A DNA stretch of 64,000 bases from Amoebophrya sp. A120 (GCA_905178155.1 CAJINV010000006.1:1964230-2028229), one strand, 5' to 3'. Numbered from the stretch's first letter, positions 21,701 to 36,700 are shown. The notes: a model not told the origin generated them from the letters alone. A program made the numbers and translations.

Positions 21701-24700
21701 AATCGCTTGCTGGTTAATATGTATGTGTGACAAGCTGGCTGCGTTTTGCATTCGTGGCAGTCCAGGAAAGAAGAAGAACTGGTGAAGCGATCGGATCGAC
21801 GAGGTGCGTCAGGGGGCGTCACTCATTCATTCATTCATTCATTCATGGGAATGTAACGCTTGAGAGTCCCATAGAGAAAAGCGTGCTTCATTTCGGCTTG
21901 GGAACAACCAGCGCGGGGGGAGGGGCAGGCGGTAGCCCCGTACTAGGCACAGTAGACCACCAATCTTTCGATGCAGGAGAGAAGCTGCCCGGTCGTGGTG
22001 GACATCAAAACGTCGAAGGTATCAATACAACAAGCGGCACATCAGGTACAGCCAGCGCGGCGCACTTACAACCGCAAACGCGGTTCATCAAGAAAATTCA
22101 GCTGCAGAACCAAGCGGCCACGGTGGCGAACACGATGGCAGACTTGTTGGCCGCTTTGTCTTCGCACGGTGGCGAAGCTGGTACAGCGGGTGCGGAAGAC
22201 GAGAACCGAAAGTTCCAGATTCCCGATATAACCTGCTCAGGTGTTACAATCTCAAGCGTAACAATGGAAGTGGAAACTTGTGATGCAAAAAGTGCATCGT
22301 CTAGTCCGCTGTCATGGCATTGCGCATGACAATTTATGGAGCTCCAAACCCGATGAGAATCTGGCGATGAAATTTGTATTGCGAAAAGCGCAAAGCTCTG
22401 CATGTTCCCCATGCTCTCTATGCAAGACAAGTCCCAGATTCTATTGCAACGCTTAAGATTGAAACATCTGAGCAAGCCATCCCCGACCTCCGTGCAAACG
22501 GGTTCGCACCCACGAAGAACGCGCTGCGCAAAATTGTCAAAGGCCTCGGCAGCGGCAAAAAGCTCGCCGGGAAACCGCGGCTGCTCGTGCCGCCGGATGA
22601 GATGGAGGATGTTTTGGAGAACGACGTCGACCGGAATGATAGGAACAACACGGTGGCTGGCTACAGTTCGAAAAACGTTTCCGCCGCGGCAAATTACTCC
22701 CCCGAGGATGATACTGCGGAGACGTTGCAGCAGCTCTTCACGGAGCAAACAGCTATGTTTGAGAACATGCTGCGAGAAAAAAACAACCAGCAACACGAAA
22801 CATTGCAGGATGGCGGTGGTGGCGCGAACAACCAGAAAGGAGGCTCTACTCAGACCGAGGTAAGCTACGATCCGAGCTCGGTCGAACGGGAGGTGCAGCG
22901 CATTGTCTACGCGTGGCTCGTATCAAGTGCAAAAATATCTGGTTGATTGCAAGGTTTGTCATGCACGTTTTGCATGACCCGTGATTCCTGTGATGTATGC
23001 CCCAGCATCACAATTTTTTTGCGGGCATCTTGATGCCTATCCCGCATGAGAAATGCCCTCTCCGCGCCGGAGCTAAAACTCGACGCCTCGTCTTGCTGCT
23101 CATGCAATACAGATTTTCTTAGGTTCCAAAAATAGCATCACAAGTTGCATTCTTCCAGACCACCCAGACATTTTTGCAATCCATAGTTCGGCAAACTCGG
23201 AGACTTTTTCGAGCACGAAAACGAAGCTCACGCAGCCATCGCGGATGGAGGCCAGGGAACCCTCTGGTCGTTTGACCAAATTCATTCGCCCGAGATTCTG
23301 CGTGACTGCGCGCCCCCGTTTGTGGGAATTTTTATCCCACGAAAAAAGTGCTACAGTTACACATTTGTTGTCCATTCAGCAACACAAATTTCTCTGCATG
23401 AGAGAGAAAACTTGCACTGCAGAAATCCTACGGGAAAGCACGTATGAAATAAGGTTTGAGCAGAGCATTTCTGCAACACAATGTGTAACTGTAACACTTT
23501 TTTCTTGCGATAATTTTCAAGTTGGTGCTGTTAGCCGGCGGAGGTGCTGGAGGGGGTAGTTCTTCCTCTGGTGCGAAGGTTCCGGCTGGAAACAAAGCAG
23601 CAGCTACTGGCAGCTCCACTACAACTTCCGGGGGCGTAGGAGAAGTGGTTCAAAATCAGAATAGCGACAAAAAATCGTCAATCTCCGCTCCAACTCCAGC
23701 GGCAACAGGTAAGGGCTTCCGGCTGTCGTTTTTCGGGGAAGTTTCGCACCTAAGATAACAACATGGCGCGAGCCTCCGAGAGGTGCTTGGGCGCAGAGCC
23801 CCTTCCCCCAAAAGTGGCAATTTGTAATGCGCGTTTCGCATTACAAATGGCCTTCTTTTATGACCCGTCTTGGGCTCGCTCTCCGGGCCAGGTCACAAAT
23901 CTGAGCCCCTGGATCAGCAGAATGCCGTGCTGTGAGGGTTCAGATTTTTGATGCAAAACGTGGCTCCGCCAAAAAACTCTGCACCTCGGCAACGAGGTCG
24001 CCAAGTGGAGGTGCAGAGTTTTTTGGCGCGAGGGGAGGAAAGTGGGGCAGATAGCTCGTGTTTGTCTGCGCCGCCAAAAAACTCTGCACCTCCGAAATTG
24101 GCCTCCAGATGAGGTGTCCTCGGACACCTCTTCGGAGCCCTCCCGAGTCGCGGACCTCCGGGGCGACAAATTTTGGCCGCACTTTTCGCATTGCCCCGAC
24201 CTGAATCGAGCTCAATTTGCAGGCAGAAGCCTGCAATTTGAGCTCATCCCCGAAGCGACCTCCTCCGAGGCCGCGAGGTTTGAACCAAAAGTGAGCCTCT
24301 GCTTCAGCAAATTCAACTCATTCCCAAACAAGACACGCACTAGGTAAATCGTCAGGAATCAGGAGGGAGTGTGGGAATTTGAAGACCTACAACTGCGAAC
24401 CCGGGTGGACGACGTCCACCGATAGCGAAACACCGAGTCCCCCGGTGGCTGAGCTGTCTCCTCTGCTTCGTCCGCCGAGGCCTTGCCGGAATACCTGGCC
24501 TGCCCATTTCCTTGATTTCGTTTCATTGTGAAAAAAAATAAACACACAAGAAGGTGCCCGAAAATGTAGGATGCAAAAATTTTGATTTTTTTAGCTGCAG
24601 ACGTTTTTCAGTTTAGTATCAAAATCAAAATAGCGACAAAAAATCGTCAATCTCCGCTCCAACTCTCCGCTCCAACTCCGCTCCAACTCCAGAGTTTGCA

Positions 24701-27700
24701 TTTTCCCGGACCTGCCAAGACGGCAGCTCCGTCGCGCCTGCAAGAGCCGCCCTTGCCTTTTCTGGCTTCGGGCCGGCGGCCGGGGGAATGGGCGGAAAGG
24801 GGCCACATATTTGGCCTCGAAAAGATGGCCGCATCCGGATGTCAGACCTGGCCTTCGAGCCCCCAGATCCATCTGGGAGCAGGTCTGAGAAACGAGCCAT
24901 AGAAAAGTCGCTCTTTATCCACCAAATCCACCAATTCCAGACTCGTCGTTGACGAGCATGGTGGAGACACGCTTCCGCGCCCTCATGGCGCTGGCTGACT
25001 GGGCCGCACCGAATGGGGAGGTAGCTCTCGCCGTCCTCAAAAATGTCCGGGATTGTGATGGTGGTACTCGGTTGTCGGTGCTCACAACCTGCAAGCGTCT
25101 CAACCTGCAAGCGTCTTGCCAGATCTTTCCTGTTAGCTAGGTAAATCATCACAAGTGGCCACCAGTTACCTTCTGACATTCATCATTCCAAATCAATCAA
25201 AACACTACTCAGGTCTTACCTTGCCGGCGAGAAAAAAAATGAAAAAATAATGCTGCTTTTTTGTAAAAAAAGTCGTATTTTTGGGTCGAAAAACGGCGCT
25301 TTTGTGATAGTGATAGTTTTTTTCGGCGCGATATAACAAGTCGTCAATCTCCGCTCCAACTCCAGCGGCTGGTCGCGGTTGGTTCACAGTGTGGCTGCGT
25401 GCTGTTTTATTTGCAAACGCCACTCATCCCCTTTTTCGGAAAACACGCACTAACAGGGGGCGGGGAGCAAAGGCCGCGCAACGCATTCGGTCGGGCTGCT
25501 TTCAGAAAGGTCCTGCTATGGCACTGAAGCGGAGGAAGCCTTCCTGCGCCCGAACGGGACATCGGACGCAGTAAAGTACTAACCTCCACAAAGCAGAGCA
25601 CTAATCGCCACACACTAAGGGAGTTCATCTCGGACGTTTGGCAGGGGCCTGGAAGTTGTGCCTATTCCGACGAACTTTTGCGCGGGCCCCAAAGTTGCCC
25701 ACTTTTTGGTATTCTTGAGATTTTAGATGCACCTGAGTCGGTCGATTTGGCCAAAATCAAGGGGCCCCAAAAGGCGGGCCGGGCGTTGGCCACTTGGCGA
25801 CCCCTTTTCTGGTATTCTTGAGATTTTAGATGCACCTGAGTCGGTCGATTTGGCTGATCGGATGGGGGTGCGAAACGAGCCCCAAACCAAGACACCTCCC
25901 CGAAAACCCCTCTTCGGGGAGGTGTCTTGGGCGGACCCCCTTGTTGGTATTCTTGAGATTTTAGATGCACCTGATTCCCTCGATTTGGCACTAATCTAAA
26001 ATCTCAAGAATACGGATTTAGGGACCCCCTTTGGGAGGTCCCCCTTGTTGGTATTCTTGAGATTTTAGATAACGGCCAGGCTGGTGTCTCATTGTTGTAA
26101 AGCGCAGAAGCTAAATGCTACCTGTGTCGGAGGCCTTTTCTATATCTTTGTGGGGCCACTCCTTCATGAGCTGTATTTCAGCAGCCTCGGGTCCTATATT
26201 TCATTCAGCAGCCCCTGTAGACCTACAAGAAAGTAGAGCGCCAAAGCCGGCGCCTAAGTAAGTCTGTTTTTTGCGAATGATGAAGGCTCTTCATGTTAAA
26301 AAGACTGGCTCGCCTGCGGAATCGACGGGGTGCTCCGCTTTCTGGACCGACAGGGCCTGCTGGTGTGCCCTGCCGCCGCTCGGCCTTCCAGCAATCCTGC
26401 CCTCGAACCAGCAACCGGGCGCCCGCCCCTGGGATTGCTCAAGGGCCAGTGATGATTTTTTTGTTGAAATTCTTATTCTTGAACTTTTCCCGTTAGTATC
26501 AAAATGGTAACAAGTCGTCAATCTCCGCTCCAACTCCAGCGGCCGTCCTGAAAGCAAGCACGTGGCGCGCGCAGCAAGCCGTTACGGAACTGATTGAGGG
26601 CATTTTCGAGAATTTTCAGTCCCCGCAGAGCCAGCACCTGCTTGGGATCCAGCAAGTGCAGCAGGCGAGTGCGTCCGGCGTTTCGCAGCTGCCGAATATC
26701 TATCCTGTGCAAAAGTATCGTACTCGTATTGCAATCATGCATTACTTAAGGCAAATCCGCATTACAAATTTTATTCCTCATGCTGAGGAAATTTGTGATG
26801 CATTTATACGAGTACGATACTTCTGCAATGCATAATATCAAGACAGTGTTGAAGATGGTGTTGCTGTATGCAATACAAATTTCCCGTACATGTACAGAAT
26901 GCATCACAAACTTCACCAGTCTAGAGGGTAAAAATTGTCATGCTAAACTAGGATCGAAGCCAAGTTTTGTCATGCAGAAACCGCACTTCTACGTCGTCGT
27001 GTGTGGGAAATTTACTGTGGATATGCTGGCCATCTCGCGCATTCTCACGATGCGAGAGTATCGCAAGAAAAAACTGCTTCACTGTGAACTTGTGATGCAG
27101 AGAATGGAGCACAGCGCGGTTTGTCTTGCTACACCTGCAAGACGTTGGATTTTTTTGCGCGTTTTCCCTTGAAAAGCGCACATGGCAAATTTTCTGTGTC
27201 ATGTGTAACAAACTTGTGATGCAGATCTTGCAAGATCATCACAGTGAAACAGTTTTTTCGTGGGATAGAGAGAAAAACAACCTGATTAAAAAGCAGCTGA
27301 AGGCGTTCCACAGGGTGTACAGTGTGAAACAGCTGAAGCACAGCTATGGTGTGATATGAGAGTGCACAACTCCACCCCGCCCTCCTACTCATTTGCATGG
27401 AATGAACGGCAATAGATATGATACAAGCATCAGCAAGAGTGCCGGTTTTCCATGACAAATTTACAGCGGATTTTAGTTGTATTTGGGCTTTCAGAACTTG
27501 TCATGCAAACAGTGCCATAAGACAGCGACTGGGTTCGCGGTTCTGCATGACAAATGAGGCGGGGGAGGGGGGGACCGTGCACTGTTATAAGTGATCACGT
27601 CTTGCGAAAAACTGCTTTATCAAACAAAAAAGCGTTGACGTAAATGGTTTTCACAGAGTGGTGCAACTGCAAATATGCATGGGGAATTTTGCTTCGCATG

Positions 27701-30700
27701 CATGCTATGCATGACAAATTTGGGCACGTTTTGTGATGCGTTACTGCATCACAAATTCCGTTTTCGTTTCGTTTGTGGTTTCGGTCGGTTTAGCATCACA
27801 AATTCCGTTAACATTAACGCTTTTTCCTGTGACATGCTTGTGGAGATTAACAAGCACTTGGACGACGAAGAGCAGGAGTATCCTGTGAAATCAATGATAC
27901 CATCCTGTGAAGATCCTCCAACTTGTCATCCAAAACATGTAGTGAATTCTGTTTTTGTCATGTAAAAAGTGGATATCATCTTTCGGATGGTAAATTTTCA
28001 GGGAATCAGGAGTTTGCCCGGAATTTCGAAAACCGGCAACGGGTGCTGATGGAACGATTCGAGTACCTGGGGGAGCAGTACCTAGATGTTGATAATATTA
28101 ACTCTGGAACAAGAACAGGTAATACCTCACAAGTAAAATCGAACAACACGAATAAAGCAAAAGTCGAATGGCAAGAAACGATCCGGCAGACCGTATTGCA
28201 GAAAAACTCCATATTACACTACATTGCCACCTATCAAATGCAAACGTGTCTGGGTCCGGTAGAATGCGCTGGTTTGTCATGCACCTTTCGGATCAGGCCC
28301 CAAATGGTGTCTTATGCACGCGAAAGCATCGCAGGTTTTGCAGACCACGCCCCTTGATGCCTGTCCCGCATGAGAGACTGCTGACTTGCGAAGCAAGAAG
28401 TTGGCAGCTTTTGGTGCTCATGCAACGCAAATCTTTCTGTGTTCCAGAGTTTGCATCACAAGTTCTTGCAACTCTTCCAGATGACCCAGACATACTTGCA
28501 ATGCATACCACCGATCCGGAGGACTGGCTGGAAGCTTTTATCAACGGCGCGTCCTCTATTCTTCAGTACGTATCCTCTGCAAAAGTATCTGATACTCGTA
28601 TTGCAATCATGCATTACAAATCTTTTATCTTAAGGTGGATCTGCATTACAAATTTCCTGTCTCATGCGGAGGAAATTTGTAATGCGTTTATACGAGTACG
28701 ATACTGTTTTGCAGTTCATAGCACGCGGTCTACTTTGATTTTTTCAAGGAAAAGGCCTTCGATCCGCGACTGATGGAGCAGGCGAAGATGCAATTGGAAA
28801 AGTGCAAGGAACGGAAGGTAATCTATTTTGGGGAAAAATGTCCCCACCCCATAGTCAAGTTGGTAAATCTGCAGCACAAACCGCTAAGTTTTGGGAGTTG
28901 CGCATGACAAGTTTCCATCTGCAGTGTAGTGCTGGTTAGCAAGGGCAGCCGCATGAGAAAGCCATTTTGTAATCCTGTTTAGAGCATTACAAAGTCCAGA
29001 ACAGGACTGGAAGTTGTGCCTCTCATGGAGATGCGCATTACAAACGTGTTCTGTAAGTATACATCTGCATGACAAGATCGTGGGGACGTTTTTGCTGAAG
29101 ATATAATCGAGATTTTGAAAAAGAAGGAGTTCGAACTGAACCAGTTGGAACTGAAAACCGCGTATCAAATGCAAATCTGTCTGGGTCTGGAAAGTAGATG
29201 CGAACTTGTGATGCGAATTTCACATGACACAAAAATCTGTCATGCATGGAAGCCAAAAGTTGCACATTTCTGGCCACCGAAAGAAGGGCTTTGTCATGCG
29301 GATTACGCATTAAGAAACCTTCTAGAAACCTGTGATGCAGGGGCGTGCATGATAGCCCTTCTGGGTCATGCCAAAGCTGCATCACAAGCCTCTGCATCCT
29401 TCCAGATCCAGACATATTTGCAATCCATACCGCAAACTTGGCGGCGATGTTGAAGGGCGGTGGTGGAAGTAGTAGGAACAGCAGCAGTCAGGAGGTTTTT
29501 GCATCCACCACGACGAACAACCTGGACGCCACGACATCACTGATGCCGAAGACGATTTTGCAGATCGAGCAGATCAAGCAACACGCAGACAAGCAGATCA
29601 CCAGCCTGGAGAACGGCACCGATTTTTTCGTGAAGCTTTGCAAAGCCGAGTTTCAGCAGGACCAGAACTTGATCAATTTGAGTAGCACCGTCAACAAACC
29701 TTTACTGGCGAAATTGGCTCTGGATGGCTTCAAGTTTTACATGCTGCAGAACCACATTTACGCTTTATTACACTTAAAAATGCCCCCACCCCCAAGTTGC
29801 AAAAATTTATGATGCGAAGTTTCCAAATGAAAACTTTTTGCCATGCATGAAAGGAGTATGAATCTTTCTGATGCAGATTCTAGTCGTGTATCGCATCGCT
29901 TGCATGACAAGCGCCGCGCTTGCTGGGATCTTCTGCAATGCAAACTTTTTCTATTCACGATTGGAAATCTGTGATGTTGATAGATGCAAAAGGGCGAATG
30001 TTTCATTTGAAAAGGTTTGCAATACAAATGCTCCCAAGTTCGGTGGTGGGGGCATTTTTCATTGTAGTGCGCTTTCGTGTTCCAGATTTTTGATTCCCAA
30101 TTTGACAAATTTCTGGACATGCAGAAGAAAAGCGGGTTTGGACCATCAAGTACATCGTCTTCAACGATGGGTGGAGGTAATGCAACCGCTTACAAACCCA
30201 ACGCGCAGATCCTATCAATGAAAAAGCAGCAGATTCTGAACACCATCGATGATATCGTGAGAAAAAAGTGTTTCGCTGTAAGGATTTTGCCAGTTTTGCA
30301 TCACCAGTTCGTTACACATGACAAAGAAAACTTGCCATTCGAGGTTCCTAAAGGAAAACAGTGCTAAAAGCCCAATGTCTTGCATGTGTAGTGTGTTCTA
30401 TTCTATGCATCACAAGTTGACAGTGAGACAGTTTTTTCTTGCGATAGATGAAACCCTAGCAGTGTTCCCGCGGGAGCAACGGACTAAGGAGCTTTTGAAA
30501 TTGATTGTCGGCGAAGATGCGTTTCAAAAATACGAAGAAGCCAAACTGGTGGTATGCACTGCAAAAGTATAATCTTTGTACTAGTACTAGAAATCGCATC
30601 ACAAATTTATTGGTCAGCATTTGTACAAATGGAATTTCTAATGCGCATTTGCCTTAAGAGAGAGAGAGATTTGTAATGCATTGTTGCAATGTTGACTAAG

Positions 30701-33700
30701 TACGATACTTTTGCAAATCATGACTGGCGAATCGTTACGAATCCTGTGAGGAGATCGGGCAAGAGTTTGAAACAAAATCCTTGCAGGCCAATGAGCTATG
30801 CGTTGCAAAAGCATCGTACTAGTAGAAATCGCATCACAAATTCGGTCAGCATGACAATCGGATTCTGTCATGCTGTTTTTCCTTGGGATGGAGATTTGTA
30901 ATGCATGATTGCAATAATTACTGCGAGTGCGATGCTTTTGCACAGGATATGAGCACTACGTGAACGAAATCCTGGTGCAGGCTGTGGCTATGAACTGCAA
31001 AAGTATCGTATTCGTATAAATGCATTACAAATTAGCTCAGCATGAAAAATTTAATTTGTCAAGCTAATACTACATAGAAAACCAGATTTGTCATGCTGGT
31101 CTGGCATCTACACGAGTACGACACTTTTGCACAGGATAGTGGCCGACTTCCAGCAAACGGTGTTGGAAAAGTTAAGCTACTTCAAAGAGTTTTACTATGC
31201 ATTGCAACTATCCCTGGACCACGTCTGGAACAAGAGTGGGAACAACTTGTAATGCGTGTTGCGGGTCACACAAAAATCTGTCTTGCCTAAAAACTCGCAA
31301 AAGATCATCCCTACTTCTGACCATGCTGAGAGGTGGTGGAGATTTGTTTCTCATGCGGGATAGGCATTAGTTGCACCAAGGGGCTGCAGAACTTGTGATG
31401 CTAAGATCTGCGTTGCAGACTTTGTGGAGCTTGGAAAAATTGCATCACAAATCTCGCAATCAGCCAGACATCGAGGGTGGATATTTGCATTTGATATCTA
31501 CTTTGAGCTCACGAAGTCCTTGAAAATCATCGCGGATAACATATCAAAAGGAAAAATTCCCCCTCCCCATACCCAAAGGGAAATTTGTGATGCTAGATTT
31601 GAGTAGACAAATCAGATTTGTCTTGCTGGAGAGGACTGCATGCCAATTTCAAGCCTGAGGGGGACAGGCTTTGGCATAGGCGCTCGGCATGACAAAAGTC
31701 CATGCTGTGGGCCCTGCCGCATCTCAAACCGCAGGCATAATGCGGGGGGCCTTCTGGGTTTGCCTTCTTGCAAGACAGACACGATTTGTGACCACAAATC
31801 AGCATCAAAGTGACGCCCTTTCTGTATGGGGAGGGGGGTTTTTCCTTACGATGTAACACGACAACAACTCCAGGCTCAGGCAGCGCGACACACCAGACCA
31901 CGGATAGCAGTGGCGGAAAGCTGAAAAGTGCCTCTACTGCGGCCACTGCGGTGGAAGACCACGGAGAGATCGACTTAGAAACCACTCTTCGGACCCGAGC
32001 GGCAGAATCCGCTCAGACGGCGGCTATCCTGGTGTGCAAAAGTATCGTACTCGTATAAATGCTGGTCTTCCATTACAAACATTTTTCTCAAGGTAAATCA
32101 GCATGACATCATGCGGAGAAAATTTGTGATGCATTTATTTGAGTACGATACTTTTGCAGTTCATAGCGGCTTTCGAGGTGAAGTTCTTTGATGTGGCATC
32201 GACTTTCAACACAAGCGGGTTGATGATCGGAAACAACGAAACGATCAATGCCAACACGATCAAAGAACTACTCGCAAGGCGGGAACAGGACCCGAGCTTC
32301 AACTACTCGAAACAGCAATTGGATATGGATTGCAAAAATGTCTGGGTCTAGAAGGATGCAAGGTTTGTCATGCAGATTTTCCATGACCCATGAGCTTTGG
32401 AAAGCGAGACCCAGCATGACAGATTCTCTGGAGTCTCTCTCATGCCTTTCCTGCATGAGGAACTCCCTCTCAACTTGGTCAAAAGCGGACAGCTTTTGGC
32501 ACTCACGCAACATAGATTTTTGCATCATTCAGATTTAGCATGACGAGTTTTAACCTTCCAGACCCAGACATATTTGCATTTGATACTGGAAAAAGAAAAA
32601 CAAAAAGCCGAGCAAATCGCGGCTCAAATCCCAAAAATGTTCCGAGAACTACTCAAGCCGCTGTTCTATCCAGAGGAAATCTTGCAACAGGAAAGCAGGA
32701 ACTACACCAACAAGGGAACAACAGGGGGAGCAACATCCGCGGCGCATTTCATGAACCACCCGGAACAGGTACTGGAGGAGTGGTTCCGCGTGAGCCAGTA
32801 TCCTGTGAAAAAGTATCGTACTCGTATAATTGCAATCATGCATTACAAATCTTGTTCTTAATGTAAATCAGGATTACAAATTTTTTTTCTCATGCTGAGG
32901 AAATTTCTGATGCATTTATACGAGTGCGATACTTTTTCAGAGCATAGCCAGCTTGGCGAATTTCACTTCTCGTTTCACCATCTGAATCACTACTCCAGCA
33001 GCGCTAATTTCCGGTTCTGGGCGAATCTGACGACGAACAGCACCATTCCCGTCAGTTACGCGCTCGACCTGCTAACTCAGCAGTGTGCGAGTCTAGCAGT
33101 GGTTCTGGAGCAGGGAATAACGGCGGGGGTGGCGCAGGAGGACGAGACAGGGGCGGGAGAGATTAACGTACTGGAATCTTCATCAGAAGGGGTTCAAAGT
33201 AGTTCCGTGCACGAGAACTTCCACTATGCCTGTTATGCAATGCAAAATCATCGTACTGCTCGTATAAATGCAATTTTTACATTACAAATCTTGTTCCCAA
33301 GCTAAATCTGCATCACAAATTTCATTTCTCATGCTGAGGAAATTTGTATTGCAATTTCCACTACTACGATACTTTTGCAATGCATACCTCTCAGCAGTTG
33401 TTGAAAAGGTTGAAAGAGGAAAAAAGCGCACTGCAATCCTCGAAAAGCTACGACCTGTCAGTTGAAATGCCCGAGGCACATGCCATGCTGTGCGCACCTG
33501 CTGCATTATCAGTAGCCTCAACGACTATGTTGAACAATGGAGCTGCTGCTGCACCAGTCGGAGTAAAAACATCTTCACAGGACGTTCTAGTTGACAACTA
33601 CAAAAAAGACGCCTTCGCCGCCACCGTCGCAGCGCTCAGTGGGTCATCGGCAAACAACATTCTGAACCAGGAGGCGCGAGTTGCGCAACTAATCTCTGAA

Positions 33701-36700
33701 GCCAGAAAGGGAATGAGCGGTGCTGGACTAGTATTTTCGACGTCAGGTGCGATGACGCGGGAACATAAAACAGAAGGCGGTACCCCCGTTAGCAGCAGCA
33801 GTCACCTTGACGTCGACCCCCAGCAAGAAATGAATCTAGCTGCCAGAATTGAGCAAGCGGAGCAGATGATAGAGCGGTACTGGGAGAAGCACAAATCCGG
33901 AATTTCGGTTCTGAAGGAGTGGAAACAGCAGCGTGTGACGCAGATGCAGCAGCAACTGGAGAAGTTCCGAGCGGAAAAAATGGTTTCCTTCGTGGAGGAA
34001 AAGAACTTTGAAAAAATCAGCAAGGTGTTTTCTTTCGAGAAGAAGCGGGGCAACAGCCAGGCGCCGAAATTGTTTTTTGCGAAATTATTGGCCGCACTGA
34101 AGCAAAAAGAAAATCAGAAGCAAGGAACGTCTAACGGTAGGCAGAAAACTAGTACATCGTCTACTACTAGTGCTCCTGCAGCAGGAGGAGAGCCCGTGCC
34201 CGACCCGCCGCCGAGCCCTTCTAAGTCCAAGAAGAAAAAGAAGCACCCGTTTGAAACAGACAACGAGCCGACGCAGCAGATGGCGTTTGCCGTATGGATT
34301 GCAAATATGTTACTAAGTGGAAGTTTCTAGGAATTGGGAAAATTCGAAAAAATTCCCACCCCTTCGAATTTTCTTCCGGCTGCAGCAGCTCTCCCTCGCG
34401 GTGTTCGGCTTGCGTGGCGCGCCTACGTTTGTTTGCTGTCTTTGAAAATGGAAACAACAAAGGCCTGCTTCAGACCTCAGACATATCGCCACGCAGTGAA
34501 ATCATCACTGCAGGCAGGTACTTTTTCAGGCCCCACTAACCTCGAGCGCATGCATGTTATCAGCGGAGGCTCCGCACACACACAAAAGCGCTCTGCATTT
34601 GAATAAGCAGCAGCGTCCTCTGCGGGGGCATCACAGTCAAAGCACTGCTTTAAGGCCACAGGTCGTCGAGGTATCTGGGCTCACTCTACCGACCACCAGC
34701 CCGCCGAAAATCTGCGGGCTGAGGTTGCCAAACTGGTGCTGCAACTCTGGGAGGGGCCAATGGGGTCGGGCGCGTGGCCTACCCGGCGCGAGGAGGCGCG
34801 GAAACATTTGGCCGGGAAGGCGAACGACTACCTCGGCGCCTTTAAGTACCCCGACAAGCTGGGGGCGGGGTGCCCCAATAAAGACCTCGCCCTAGGGTTT
34901 CGCTCCGATACTATTTTTGCTGTGTTCTTTCTATGATTCAAATAGAGAATGGCGGTTTCCGGTGGTGATTCAATTTCTTGGGAAAATGCCGAAGAGGGGG
35001 GGTCGCGGGGGGGTCGGATTGGGCCTCGGGAGGGTACCCAAGAAAGGGGGCCAAAACCGGCACCATAGCATGGCGATTCAATTTCTTGGGAAAAGGGCGA
35101 AGAGAGGGGTCGGAAGCCCAGGGGGGGCGCCGGGGAGGCCACGACTTTCCCAAGAAATTGAATCGCCACGCTATGGTGCCGGTTTTGAACCTGTTCTGAG
35201 GCGATTTCGGGGCTTGGCATGTTTTTACATTTCCCCGAGCCCCCTTTTTTGGCTTGCATTTTTGCCCGCATGGCGCGCACGAGGCGAGGCGAAAAGCGCC
35301 ACCATACCATCGCGATTCAATTTCTTAGGAAAATTGCGAAGTGGCGCAATTCAGCATCTTGGGGTCACTCACCTGCCCCAGCAGTCTGCTCCGTGTCCAG
35401 GTGCCCTATCTGTGTGGGGGTTGTGCGGCGAGCTGTTGGGCGGTACAATAAGCCCAAATACCGCAAAGGCCAGCAACTTCAGAGTGCGTCTTTGACTTCG
35501 ATGCGCCCGTAGGAGTCGCTGCGCTTTTATGAATTGGGAACGATTTGTGTGTGTGTGTGCGGAGCCTCCGGCGATGGCAGGTTCGCGATCGAGGTAAGTG
35601 CGGCCCGGGAAGTACCGTCTTGCTTTGATGATTTTGGGGGTTGGTGACGTGTGCGAAAGTCTGTGACAGTCTTCTCCTCTTTCCATTTCGAAACACACCA
35701 AACAAATGCTGGCGCGCCACGCCAGCTAAACACCGCTACGAGGAGCAGCCGCAGCCGGGGGAGGGTTCGCAGGGAGGCCAATTTTTTCAAATTTTCCCAA
35801 TTCCTAGAAACTTCCACTTAGTATATGTCTGGGGCTGGAAGAATACAAACTTGTGATGCGCATTTCAGAACACAGAAAAATCTCTCATGCATAGGCAGCA
35901 AAAGCTGCCCACTTTGTGTTATCAAAATGGGGCATTTGTCATGCGGATCCGGCATTGCGGAAGCTTCTAGAGACCTGTGATGCTAGAGCTTCCATGCCAG
36001 ACCTTCTGTGTCATGCAAAAACAGCATGACTCTTCCAGACCCAGACATATGTGCGATCCATGTGCCGTTATTGCGTACAAAAACTGCTCGAACCTGTTGC
36101 AGTTGATCAAGGAGCTGCACTGCGAGGGTGTGGAATCGAATAGGAAAAATATCCCAAATGAAAACTACTTGCCCACCCCAGACTTGTCATGCGGATTTGC
36201 AATGGCAGAGACGCTTGTTGTAATGCGCATCCCCATGAGAGGCATTTATTTTTCGTCGTGATGTTTATGTTTTGGCATTTGTAATGCTGTAAACAGCATG
36301 AGGAAGTCGATTTGTGATGCGGCTTTATACCTCGCTCACCCGCACTACAAGACAAAGAAAAACTTGTCATGCGTGACTCCGAGACGAGCTTCTGGATTTG
36401 TGTTGCAGAGTTCATCCCAGCTTGAATATTATGGGGTGGAGAAAGCGTTTTTTCTCAGGATAAAAAAAGCGGTGCTCGAGCACGGGATCCGCATGTTTCT
36501 GGTGCAGATTGAAAAGGAGAAATTCACGGGGCAGATGAATCTGCAAATGAAGTCCAAAGTGCAGTCCAAGGGAAAGGCAGACGATCTGGAGAGGCTATGA
36601 TCCACAGCAAATTTATTTTAGTTATGTCTGTACGTGTACGCGTAAGTATAAAATGAAAAATCTTCCTCCACAAGCTGCCTACGCCGTGACTGCATGACAA

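Larger units (their letters stand above)
23709..26539 (+). other. 2.8-kb repeat-rich intron, probably GT-AG
   Basis: Donor CAACAG|GTAAGG and acceptor AACTCCAG|CGGCC join in frame (PTPAAT then AAV). Deleting between the flanking copies of the exon-end repeat is also in frame and 9 nt shorter, so the exact junction is open. The region holds hairpins and direct repeats but no gene I recognise. Confidence 0.7.

Noticed and set aside
25708-26074. Regularly recurring 20-40 bp repeats considered as a CRISPR array
   Set aside because: The host is eukaryotic, spacing is irregular, one copy is inverted, and the repeats lie in an intron.
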